Source of the DNA: Comamonas sp.
GTDB taxonomy: Bacteria > Pseudomonadota > Gammaproteobacteria > Burkholderiales > Burkholderiaceae_C
Direction: 5' to 3'
NCBI GenBank assembly: GCA_015478895.1
Contig: JADMKK010000004.1
Location: forward strand, 133,478-197,477
DNA: 64,000 bases
Shown: positions 26,444-34,367 of the stretch, piece by piece
Numbering within the stretch: the stretch's first letter is position 1
Layout: every line of letters begins with the position of its first letter
Translations under genes and position numbers: made by a program
The notes under the pieces: generated by a model
Told to the model about the DNA's origin: nothing
The model's database searches: none
Seen by the model: the letters and a program-made list of their open reading frames with translations, nothing else

Positions 26444-27721
26444 GTGAATCATTCTCAGCTACCGACAGGCCCGGGTTCTGCGCAGGAGGTACCACCTCCT
26501 GCGGGGCAATTTCCGATAGATCCAGCCGCTTTGCCAGCCTCCATCCGCGATGAATTGCAGGCGCCCGATCCTGTTGCCATCGACACGGCATCGCCTGAAT
26601 TGCGCGATGGGCAGAACCATTGCCCCAAGTGCGGTGCCACCGAAATCCACCAGCGTGCAGGGACCGATCAACTGGTCTGCATGTTCTGCCGCCACCAGTG
26701 GGAAGCCGTGCGGGTGGAAGAGAAGTTTGGCTTGGGCGAGGGCATTGGCGAGCTGCGGGGCACGCAGATGACTTCGGGGGCGCAGGACATTGCGGCAGAT
26801 TCTCAGAGCCTGCAGACTTTCAAATGCACGGGCTGCGGCGCTGAAGTGGTGGTCAACACCGCCACCAGCATGACGGCGCGCTGCCATTGGTGTCGCCATG
26901 TGTTTGGGGTCAATGAGCAGATCAACAATGGGGCTGTGCCTGATGCGGTGCTGCCATTTTTGATAACCAAAGACGATGCCGTGGCGCGCATTCGGCAGTT
27001 TGTGGACAAGCGCCGCATGTTTGCTTTGAAAGCCTTCAAACAGGAATTCAAGCCCGAGAACGTGCTGGGCGTTTACCTGCCTTATATGGTGGTGGACGCC
27101 AACGCCCGCGCAGCCGTGCAGGGCGCAGCGGAGATTGAAACTGCGCGCTATACGCGCGGTGAAGGCAAGGACCAAAAAACCTACTACGACGCGGATGTGT
27201 ACCGGGTAGAGCGCGAGGTGGAGTTCGAGGTGGATGACTTGACGCTGGAATCCAGCGAGCAGCGCGGCAATCTGGATACAAAGGTCAACACCAACAACAT
27301 CATCAACACCATCTTGCCGTTTGACACCAAGAACGCGGTCAAGTGGAACGCCTCTTACCTTGTGGGCTACACCTCGGAAAAGCGCGACCGTGATGTAGCG
27401 CACCTCCATCCGCGCCTGGAAGACCAACTGCTGTCGATAGCGCGTGCGCAGGTGCACGCCTCCGTGGGGCGCTATAACCGTGGTGTGCGCTGGGAGCAAG
27501 AGCACCTGGAGGTGCATGGCACCCGCTGGGTGTCGATGTATTTGCCGGTGTGGCTGTATTCGTACCAGCAGTCCAACGGCATGCTGCACTACATTGCCGT
27601 CAATGGCCGCACGGGCGAGACCATGGGCAGTGTGCCTGTGCAGCAATGGAAATTGATTGTGACCTCGCTGGCCGTCGGCACGGTGGTCGAAGGATTGGCA
27701 CTTTGGATGGTGGGGCGCTGA
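26444..27721 (+). CDS. TFIIB-type zinc-ribbon protein with C-terminal membrane helix
   Basis: 425 aa. Two zinc ribbons are visible: CPKCGATEIHQRAG with CMFC near residue 65, and CTGCGAEVVV with CHWC near 135. A long beta-rich domain follows (VYLPYMVVDANARAAVQG, VYRVEREVEFEVDDL, LDTKVNTNNIINTILPFD), then a C-terminal hydrophobic segment (LIVTSLAVGTVVEGLALWMV) that may anchor it. I use the GTG at 26444, 13 bases after the SPFH stop; an upstream in-frame ATG at 26396 lies inside the SPFH gene and adds a non-native leader. Families like this recur next to SPFH-SHOCT genes, implying one complex. Confidence 0.8.
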   Translation: MNHSQLPTGPGSAQEVPPPAGQFPIDPAALPASIRDELQAPDPVAIDTASPELRDGQNHCPKCGATEIHQRAGTDQLVCMFCRHQWEAVRVEEKFGLGEGIGELRGTQMTSGAQDIAADSQSLQTFKCTGCGAEVVVNTATSMTARCHWCRHVFGVNEQINNGAVPDAVLPFLITKDDAVARIRQFVDKRRMFALKAFKQEFKPENVLGVYLPYMVVDANARAAVQGAAEIETARYTRGEGKDQKTYYDADVYRVEREVEFEVDDLTLESSEQRGNLDTKVNTNNIINTILPFDTKNAVKWNASYLVGYTSEKRDRDVAHLHPRLEDQLLSIARAQVHASVGRYNRGVRWEQEHLEVHGTRWVSMYLPVWLYSYQQSNGMLHYIAVNGRTGETMGSVPVQQWKLIVTSLAVGTVVEGLALWMVGR

Positions 27722-27723
27722 AA

Positions 27724-27975
27724 ATGGACCAAGAAGGCATATTGTTTCTGCTTGCCATGGGGCCAGCCAGCGCGGTGGGGCTGTATTGGATGCTGTACCG
27801 CTACTACCGCAATACCGACAAGTCACACAGCTTTGAGCATGAGACGCAGGTGGTGACGCGCGCTTTGACCGGGGCAGAAGCCGACCACTGCATCAATGCC
27901 ATCCGGGGCACCCAGCAAACACGCATTCCCGGTGACAACGTTGGCCGCTACCGCCATCGTGTGAAGCGCTTTTAG
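27724..27975 (+). CDS. Small membrane protein of the SPFH/zinc-ribbon operon
   Basis: 83 aa. One N-terminal transmembrane helix (GILFLLAMGPASAVGLYWML) is followed by a basic, polar tail containing FEHETQVVTRALTG and ending RYRHRVKRF. The ATG lies 2 bases after the zinc-ribbon gene stop, so translation is likely coupled. I recognise no family. Its topology and position suggest a membrane subunit for the two larger partners. Confidence 0.78.
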   Translation: MDQEGILFLLAMGPASAVGLYWMLYRYYRNTDKSHSFEHETQVVTRALTGAEADHCINAIRGTQQTRIPGDNVGRYRHRVKRF

Positions 27976-28103
27976 TCGTTGCGCTAAGCACCGCCTGCGC
28001 TTGCAGGTTTGTGCGGAGGGCGCTGCAAAGCGCAAGCCATAGCGAGACAATCGCGTTCTCACTCATTGCGCGCTGTGCGGGATTTTCCCGTTGTCGGCGC
28101 CCG

Positions 28104-28128
28104 CGGCCTGATTTTTCAGGCCGTTTTT
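28104..28128 (+). terminator. Perfect terminator just upstream of the MFS gene
   Basis: CGGCCTGA-TTTT-TCAGGCCG followed by five T. It ends 129-153 bases after the SPFH operon's last stop and only 16 bases before the MFS start codon. It may simply end the SPFH operon, or act as an attenuator in an MFS leader. Confidence 0.85.
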
Positions 28129-28144
28129 ACGTCTGCTTTTTCCC

Positions 28145-29365
28145 ATGTCTCGACAAGATTTTCCGGCGCAGCCTAGCGTTTTGGCTGCGCCCGCTTTGCT
28201 ATTGATGGCCGTCGCCTGCGGGCTGTGCGCCGGTGGCAATTACTTCAACCAGGCCTTGCTGCATTCGATAGCCTTGCACTTCGGCGTGACGGATGCCGCT
28301 GCGGGCTTGTCCGTCACGGTAGCGCAGGTGGCGTACGCCGTGGGCCTGCTGTTCATCACCCCGTTGGGCGACAAGTTCGAGCGCCGCCGCATGGCCGTGG
28401 TGCTGATGTTGCTGGCCGCTGCAGGCCATGCGCTGGTGGGCTGGAGCAGCAGCTTTGCCATGTTCATGGCGGGCACGCTGATTTCCGGTTTGTTCTCGGT
28501 CGCGGCCCAAGTGTTGGTGCCCATGGCGGCAGCCTTGGCCGCGCCCGGCCATGCAGGGCGCAATGTGGGCTTGGTGCTCAGCGGCTTGCTGGTGGGCATC
28601 TTGCTCGCGCGCAGCGTGGCAGGCGGCTTGTCGGCGCTGGGGGGGTGGAGTCTGGTTTACCAGGTCACTGCGATTGCCATGGCGCTGATGGCGCTGTGGA
28701 TGCGCCGCGCACTGCCTACTTCGCGCCACCCGCAGCCGATGCCGTACGCGCGCGTGCTGGCGTCCATGGCTGAGTTACTGCGCACGCAACCGGCCTTGCG
28801 TTTGCGCACCACCGCCAGCGCACTGGCATTTGCGTCGGTCAGTGTGATGTTTTCGACGATGGCACTGGTGCTGTCCAACGCGCCCTTGCAGTTGAGCGAT
28901 GCCCAAATTGGCTTGGTGGGTCTGGCGGGCGTTACCGGCGCTTTGATCGCCAATGTGGCGGGCAACTGGGCTGACCAAGGCAAAGACCGCACCTTGCTGC
29001 GCATCGGTGCCGTAGCGCTGCTGCTGTCGTGGCTGCCGCTGTGGTGGGGGCAGGCCAGCGTGGCGTGGTTTGTGGTGGGTGTGCTGGTGATGGACTTGGG
29101 CCTGCAAGCCATCAATGTGACCAACCAATCCAGCGTGGCCAGCCTGCTCCCCGAAGCGCGCAGCCGCATGAATGCGGTCTATATGACAGGCTACTTTGCC
29201 GGGGCCTCGGCCGGCTCGGCACTGGGTGTCTGGGCCTGGAACCAAGCCGGCTGGCAGGGCGCATGCAGCGTGGGCGCGGGGCTGGCTGCCTTGGCCGCCC
29301 TGAGTGTCTGGCGCGGGGTGCGCTGGAGTCAACGGCAGCAGCAACTGGTGGTGAAGTTGCGCTGA
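28145..29365 (+). CDS. MFS transporter (drug/sugar efflux type)
   Basis: 406-aa inner-membrane protein with about 12 transmembrane helices. The cytoplasmic loop 2-3 has the MFS signature as TPLGDKFERRRMAVVLMLL (near residue 78), and a related WADQGKDRTLLRIG occurs in the second half. Helices are Ala/Gly/Leu-rich, as in YgaY and NepI-like exporters. The substrate cannot be read. The start codon is 16 bases after a strong hairpin terminator, which leaves little room for a promoter unless transcription reads through. No regulator is adjacent. Confidence 0.88.
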   Translation: MSRQDFPAQPSVLAAPALLLMAVACGLCAGGNYFNQALLHSIALHFGVTDAAAGLSVTVAQVAYAVGLLFITPLGDKFERRRMAVVLMLLAAAGHALVGWSSSFAMFMAGTLISGLFSVAAQVLVPMAAALAAPGHAGRNVGLVLSGLLVGILLARSVAGGLSALGGWSLVYQVTAIAMALMALWMRRALPTSRHPQPMPYARVLASMAELLRTQPALRLRTTASALAFASVSVMFSTMALVLSNAPLQLSDAQIGLVGLAGVTGALIANVAGNWADQGKDRTLLRIGAVALLLSWLPLWWGQASVAWFVVGVLVMDLGLQAINVTNQSSVASLLPEARSRMNAVYMTGYFAGASAGSALGVWAWNQAGWQGACSVGAGLAALAALSVWRGVRWSQRQQQLVVKLR

Positions 29366-29525
29366 AATGGGGTCATAGAGAACCGGCCACCCATCGCTCC
29401 TGCAGCGAAAAAAAGGCCTGATTTACGCGAGAATTAACTAAAAATAGGGATAGACGGCCTCAGTATTTGTCGATGTAATAGGTAAGCAATTGTTTGCTTT
29501 TTACACCTCGCCAAGGAGGCCATCC

Positions 29526-30005
29526 TTGAATCAGTCGTTCACCGCTCAACGCCGCCAGTTCATCGCAGCATTGTCCAGCTGCATGCTACTGGCTGCTGCA
29601 CCCATTGCCACAGCGCAGTCGCTTACGCCCAAAGCCTCCTCTAACAAGATGCGGGAGTTGATGGCGCTGGGCAATGCCTTGGCGGGCACCCAAGTCAGCG
29701 ACGCAGCGCTGGTTGAGCAATACCTGCAAGTGCTGCAAGAGCACTTGCCCCCCGCACAGCTTGAGGCCTTGCTGGCACTGAGCCACCTGCCTGCACCGCA
29801 GCAAAAAACCGCCTCACTCACACCGCCCGTGCAGGCCAGCGCGGAGTTTGCGTTGCAACTGTGGATGAGTGGCATGTCACCCGGACCAGCCCCCGTTGTG
29901 ATGGCCTATGTAGACGCCCCCGTCTGGGCCGCATTGAGCAGTTTTACCAAACCGCCGGGCGTTTGTGGTGGAGCCTTTGGCTATTGGGCTGACCGTCCTG
30001 TGTAA
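29526..30005 (+). CDS. Small subunit of a membrane-bound FAD sugar/alcohol dehydrogenase complex (FAD-SLDH family)
   Basis: 159 aa beginning with TTG, chosen because AAGGAGG lies six bases upstream (29513-29519). Residues 9-12 form a Tat motif (RRQFIAAL) in a signal peptide ending near APIATAQS. The rest is helical and matches the small subunit of FAD-dependent sorbitol/gluconate/glucose dehydrogenases (LMALGNALAGTQVSDAALVEQY; tail VCGGAFGYWADRPV). Such subunits carry the signal-less large subunit through the Tat pathway to the periplasm. The GMC oxidoreductase gene follows 75 bases later, consistent with that pairing. Confidence 0.85.
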   Translation: MNQSFTAQRRQFIAALSSCMLLAAAPIATAQSLTPKASSNKMRELMALGNALAGTQVSDAALVEQYLQVLQEHLPPAQLEALLALSHLPAPQQKTASLTPPVQASAEFALQLWMSGMSPGPAPVVMAYVDAPVWAALSSFTKPPGVCGGAFGYWADRPV

Positions 30006-30080
30006 AGCTGTTTCCGCCCCCTTTGTTTGATGCCTGTGCCGCTGTGCGTGGCGCATGACCCTCCAGCGCGAGTCCACTCC

Positions 30081-31733
30081 ATGAATCCAAAAACCTCTTC
30101 CGATGCCGCATTGACTGCGGATGTGATCGTGATCGGCGCCGGTGCTGTCGGCAGCATGATGGCGTGGCAGCTTGCGCAGCAAGGCGCCAAAGTGCTGCTG
30201 TGCGAGGCCGGCCCCACCATTGACCGTGGCCAGGCCGTGCAGCACTTTTATGCCTCTGCCGTCAAAGGCCCGAACGCGCCTTACCCCAGTCAGCCCTATG
30301 CCCCGCATCCGATGGATGCGCATGATCACATGGTGCAAGCAGGCCCTGCCGTATTTGGCGGCAGCTACTTGCGCGCCGTGGGAGGCACTACCTGGCACTG
30401 GACGGGATTTGCCACGCGGTTTCGCCCCAATGACTTCAAAACCCAGTCGCTGTACGGCGTGGGCCAAGACTGGCCACTGGCCTATGAAGACTTAATGGAG
30501 CACTACACCTTCATTGAGCGCGAATGGGGCACTGCCGGTGACAACGCGTTTGACCAGGGCGGCCCCCGGCATGGCGTGCCATTTCCCTTGCCGCCCGTGC
30601 CCATGGCCTATGCCGACCAGGTGATTGCCAAGGCCATTGCACCTGTGGGCTACACCATGGGGCCGTTCAGCCATGCGCGCAATTCGGTGCCGTTTGATGA
30701 CCGGCCACCGTGCTGCGGCAGTGCAAGCTGTGTGCCGATTTGCCCGGTGGGTGCCAAGTACGATGCAGCCGTTCATGTGGCCAAAGCCCAGGCACAAGGG
30801 GTGCAGTTGCTGGCCGAAAGTCTGATTGAGCACATCGAAGTGGGGCCAGATCAGCTGATCCGCAGCGTGCGCATTCGCCGCAGCAATGGTGAGCGTGTGG
30901 TCGCTCGCGCCAAGCTGTATGTGCTGGCGGCGCATGCGATTGAAACCCCGAATCTGCTGCTGCGCTCCACACAGGAACATGCACCGCAAGGGGTGGCCAA
31001 CCGCAGTGATGCGGTGGGCCGTTATCTGATGGGGCAGGTGGACTTGGATACCCGCGGCCTGACACGTGAGCCGCTGTTTACCTACCGGGGGCCGACCACG
31101 ACCGCTGGCATTCAGGAGCTGCGCGATGGCGACTTTCGCAAGCAGCACGCTGCCGTCGGCACCTCCTTTCTCAACCGGGGCTGGCGCACGGGTCTGGGGC
31201 CCATGCAGCGCTCTGCCCAATTGATCAAAAAAGGCTTGCGCGGGCAGGCACTCACCGATGCCTTGGCGCAGGAATGCGCGCGTGAGCTGGCCATCAACAG
31301 CTCTGTGGAAACCTTGCCGCAGGCCCACAACCGTGTGGTGCCCGATCCCAGCTTGAAAGACAGCAGCGGCATGCCACGCCCGCGTGTGGCTTTCACTATC
31401 GACGACTACAGCATGCAGGCCATCGAAAAAGCACGCCAGCGGCACGCGCACATCACCACCGCCTTGGGATGCACCGATGTAGTTACGGATGAACCATCGA
31501 TTGCCACCGCCATCATCGCGGGCACTGCGCGCATGGGCACAGATGCCCGGCAGTCGGTGGTCGATCCGTGGTGCCGCAGCCATGACCATGCCAACCTGTT
31601 CATCGTAGGTACAGCCAACTTTCCGACCATGCCCATCAATGCGCCAACACTCACCGCCGTAGCGCTGGGTTTGCGGGCCTTGCCGCACATGGCCAACGAC
31701 CTGTCCACAGGCCGTTTCAACCGCATCCATTAA
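30081..31733 (+). CDS. GMC-family FAD oxidoreductase, large subunit of the dehydrogenase complex
   Basis: 550 aa. An N-terminal FAD Rossmann motif (VIVIGAGAVGSMMAWQLA) is followed by GGTTWHWTGFATRFRPNDF, which carries the flavin-contact region. A cysteine cluster, PPCCGSASCVPICPVGAKY (near residue 215), matches the 3Fe-4S ligands of FAD-glucose dehydrogenase alpha subunits. C-terminal active-site segments are IAGTARMGTDARQSVVDPWC and GTANFPTMPINAPTLTAVAL, the latter bearing the conserved Asn. It has no signal peptide and would be exported with the upstream Tat-carrying subunit. The usual multihaem cytochrome c subunit is absent, so its electron acceptor is an open question. The substrate is unknown. 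Confidence 0.9.
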   Translation: MNPKTSSDAALTADVIVIGAGAVGSMMAWQLAQQGAKVLLCEAGPTIDRGQAVQHFYASAVKGPNAPYPSQPYAPHPMDAHDHMVQAGPAVFGGSYLRAVGGTTWHWTGFATRFRPNDFKTQSLYGVGQDWPLAYEDLMEHYTFIEREWGTAGDNAFDQGGPRHGVPFPLPPVPMAYADQVIAKAIAPVGYTMGPFSHARNSVPFDDRPPCCGSASCVPICPVGAKYDAAVHVAKAQAQGVQLLAESLIEHIEVGPDQLIRSVRIRRSNGERVVARAKLYVLAAHAIETPNLLLRSTQEHAPQGVANRSDAVGRYLMGQVDLDTRGLTREPLFTYRGPTTTAGIQELRDGDFRKQHAAVGTSFLNRGWRTGLGPMQRSAQLIKKGLRGQALTDALAQECARELAINSSVETLPQAHNRVVPDPSLKDSSGMPRPRVAFTIDDYSMQAIEKARQRHAHITTALGCTDVVTDEPSIATAIIAGTARMGTDARQSVVDPWCRSHDHANLFIVGTANFPTMPINAPTLTAVALGLRALPHMANDLSTGRFNRIH

Positions 31734-31746
31734 AGAGAGGCACAGC

Positions 31747-33492
31747 ATGCTCCGACGTTCATGGCTCAAGGCTTCTGCGCTGGCTTCTATGGCCTTTACG
31801 CTGTCTGGCAAGGCTGCGGCACGCACCAGCAGTACACCCGCGGCAGGCACCCAAGCAGCCTACCAGCACATCGTGGGATCGATCCGCGACAGCTTTCCTT
31901 CGCCCACCCAATCGGCCGCAGCAGACAGCCGCTTTTCTCGCACCATGGCTTTTGCCTTGTCGCAGTACGAGAAGCTCAAATCGCACCGCACTTTCCTGGG
32001 GCAGCGCAAAAATCTGGATTACGCCGGGGCGCGCAAATTCCGTGTGCCGCAGGAAATGGGCGATTCCCGCACCACCATCCGCGAACTGGCGGGTTACCTG
32101 GAAGGGCAGTACACCTGGAGCCACCCGGACGTCCACCGCCTGCATGGCTCGGCCACCTCGGTGTCCATCATTGGGCAGTTGTACGGCTCCATCGTGGACC
32201 CCAATACCGTCTGGGATGACTTGTCGCACAAAGTGGCCGAAGCCGAAGTGCGCGTCTCCGCCATGTGCGCGGCCATGCTGGGCTATGACCCGGAAAAAGC
32301 ACTGGGGCTGTTTACGTTTGGCGGCACCGGCACCACGCTGTATGGCATCAAGATTGGTGCAGAGCGTGCGCAGCCCGGCTTGTTCAATGACGGCATGTGC
32401 CAGCCGCTGCGGGTGTTTGGCTCTGATGTGGCGCACTACGCCAAGCTCAGCGCCTGTGCCTGGCTGGGGCTGGGCAGTCATGCCGCTATTTCCGTACCGA
32501 CCAGCGAAGACAACGCCATGGATGTGGCGGCGCTGGAAGCGGCTTTGCGGGCCAGCATCGAAAAGGGCGAGCGCATTGCCGCCATCATCGTCACCATGGG
32601 CAGCACCGACGCTTTTGGTGTGGACGACATTGCCGCCATTCACGCGCTGCGCATGCGGCTGGTGCAAGAGTACCGGCTCGATTACATCCCCTACCTGCAT
32701 GCGGATGCGGTCATTGGCTGGGCTTATTCGGTCTTCAATGACTACGATTTCGAGCGCAATGCGCTGGGCATTCCGCAGGCAGCCAGCGCCTCTTTGCAGG
32801 CGGTGCGTACGCGCATGCGCAGCTTGTCGCTGGCAGACTCGCTGGGCATTGATTTCCACAAAAGCGGCTATACGCCCTATGCCTCCAGCCTGTTTCTGGC
32901 CAGCGATGCGCAACTGCTGAACCCGGTGCGGCGCGACAAAGTGGCCATGCCTTATCTGTTCCAGTTTGGCGAATACGACCCCGGCATCTACACCCTGGAA
33001 TGCTCCCGTTCGGGTGGCCCCGTGCTGGCCGCTTTGTCCAATTTGATGCTGCTGGGCAAAGACGGTTTCCGTGGTTTGCTGAGCCATTGTGTACAGATGT
33101 CGGAGCTGCTGCGCAGCAAGGCGCAAAGCCTCCCATGGCTGACCGTGCTGAACCCGGACAACCACGGCGCAGTCGTCGTCATCCGCGTCTATCCGGACGG
33201 CGTGGATGCCGACAGCACCTACCTGGCCGAAAAGCACGACGAGGCCCAGCGCGCCAGCCTGCAAAAGCACAACCAGTTCAACGAAGCGGTCTACCTGAGC
33301 ACGCGCGATGCGGCTGAATCGGGTGAGAGCCCCGTCTTTGTGCAGACCAACCGCTACCGCAGCACCGCTTATGGCGAACCCGTGGTGGGCATCAAGTTCT
33401 TCACGCTGTCGGTCTTTACCACGCCGGAATCGATTGACCACGCCATTGCAGCACTGGCCAAGGCAAGAAAAAAGATAGCAACTGGCCGTTGA
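31747..33492 (+). CDS. PLP-dependent group II decarboxylase-like protein with Tat-type signal
   Basis: 581 aa. The N-terminus MLRRSWLKASALASMAFTLS with an AAA-R cleavage region looks like a Tat signal (RRSWLK). The body is a fold-type I pyridoxal decarboxylase: HGSATSVSIIGQLYGSIVDP, FGGTGTTLYGIKIGAERA, the cofactor-ring region in HADAVIGWAYS, and the Schiff-base lysine in GIDFHKSGYTPY (near residue 378). Group II decarboxylases are normally cytoplasmic, so export of a cofactor-loaded enzyme would be unusual but is what Tat does. It lies 13 bases after the GMC gene in a run of exported redox proteins. The substrate is unknown; it could act on an amino acid or amine made or oxidised outside the cytoplasm. 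Confidence 0.85.
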   Translation: MLRRSWLKASALASMAFTLSGKAAARTSSTPAAGTQAAYQHIVGSIRDSFPSPTQSAAADSRFSRTMAFALSQYEKLKSHRTFLGQRKNLDYAGARKFRVPQEMGDSRTTIRELAGYLEGQYTWSHPDVHRLHGSATSVSIIGQLYGSIVDPNTVWDDLSHKVAEAEVRVSAMCAAMLGYDPEKALGLFTFGGTGTTLYGIKIGAERAQPGLFNDGMCQPLRVFGSDVAHYAKLSACAWLGLGSHAAISVPTSEDNAMDVAALEAALRASIEKGERIAAIIVTMGSTDAFGVDDIAAIHALRMRLVQEYRLDYIPYLHADAVIGWAYSVFNDYDFERNALGIPQAASASLQAVRTRMRSLSLADSLGIDFHKSGYTPYASSLFLASDAQLLNPVRRDKVAMPYLFQFGEYDPGIYTLECSRSGGPVLAALSNLMLLGKDGFRGLLSHCVQMSELLRSKAQSLPWLTVLNPDNHGAVVVIRVYPDGVDADSTYLAEKHDEAQRASLQKHNQFNEAVYLSTRDAAESGESPVFVQTNRYRSTAYGEPVVGIKFFTLSVFTTPESIDHAIAALAKARKKIATGR

Positions 33493-33552
33493 ATACGCTA
33501 GTTCTCAAAGCAATTTGTACGTAATAACTAATAAACACAACGGGATGCTGCT

Positions 33553-34365
33553 ATGAAAAATAAATTCCTCCAGAAGGCGCTGGCCTGGCAACCCCACACC
33601 CAGATGCTGGCCAGTGTGCTGGCCGTGGTGGCCTTGCATACGGCCACACCCGCGTGGGCCAAAGCGCCTTTGCCGCCGGCTGCGGTGGCGCAGGCGCAGA
33701 CACAGGCGGCCCCCCAGCAGCCGTTGCCGATTCCCAGCCATTTGTTCACGCTGTCGCACCCCATCGGGCAGCAGCGCCTGCTGGACAGCAGCTATCGGCA
33801 GGCTTACTTTCCGCTGGCGACATACTTTGAGACGCAACGCAACCAGGCGTACTGTTCTGTGGCTACGTCGGTCATCGTACTCAACGCAATGGAGCTGCCG
33901 CGCCCGGCGTCTGCGCTGTACCCGGACTTTCCGTTTTTCACGCAGGACAACTTTTTCGACGGCATTGATGCACGCATCGCCCAGCCGGAAGTGGTCGCCA
34001 AGGAAGGCATGACACTGGACCAGCTGTCCACCGTGCTGTCGCACCACGCAGTGACGGTGCAAAAGATTCCGGGAGACACGCTGGAGTTGCCCGCTTTTCG
34101 CGAGCTGCTCAAGACCCATTTGCGCGAAAGCAACCGGTTTGTGCTGCTGAACTTCAACCGCCGCCTGATTGGGCAAAAGGGCGGCGGTCACTGGTCACCA
34201 CTGGCGGCCTACCATGCAGCCAGTGACTCCGTGCTGCTGATGGATGTGGCGCGCTACAAGTACCCGCCAGTGTGGGTGCCGCTGGCAGACTTGCTGGCTG
34301 CGGCGCAAGACCCGGACAGCGTCAGCAACCAGCCACGGGGCGTGGTGGTTGTGAGCCCGCGCTGA
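33553..34365 (+). CDS. Phytochelatin-synthase family protein, exported
   Basis: 270 aa. A signal peptide (MLASVLAVVALHTATPAWAK) follows a basic start, then a Pro/Ala/Gln-rich spacer to about residue 60. The papain-like PCS domain has the catalytic Cys in RNQAYCSVATSVIVLNAM (near 97), the His in GGHWSPLAAYH (near 216) and the Asp in LLMDVARYKYPPVWV (near 230). Bacterial members mainly cleave Gly from glutathione, and some make phytochelatin. In an operon with a multicopper oxidase it might hydrolyse a periplasmic thiol or peptide. Its stop is 2 bases before the RCC1 gene. Confidence 0.88.
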   Translation: MKNKFLQKALAWQPHTQMLASVLAVVALHTATPAWAKAPLPPAAVAQAQTQAAPQQPLPIPSHLFTLSHPIGQQRLLDSSYRQAYFPLATYFETQRNQAYCSVATSVIVLNAMELPRPASALYPDFPFFTQDNFFDGIDARIAQPEVVAKEGMTLDQLSTVLSHHAVTVQKIPGDTLELPAFRELLKTHLRESNRFVLLNFNRRLIGQKGGGHWSPLAAYHAASDSVLLMDVARYKYPPVWVPLADLLAAAQDPDSVSNQPRGVVVVSPR

Positions 34366-34367
34366 GC

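Noticed and set aside
30492..31850. Long antisense open frame (about 450 codons) opposite the GMC oxidoreductase
   Set aside because: It is the shadow of a GC-rich gene: product rich in His, Arg and Gln with no domain, while the + strand frame has clear FAD motifs.
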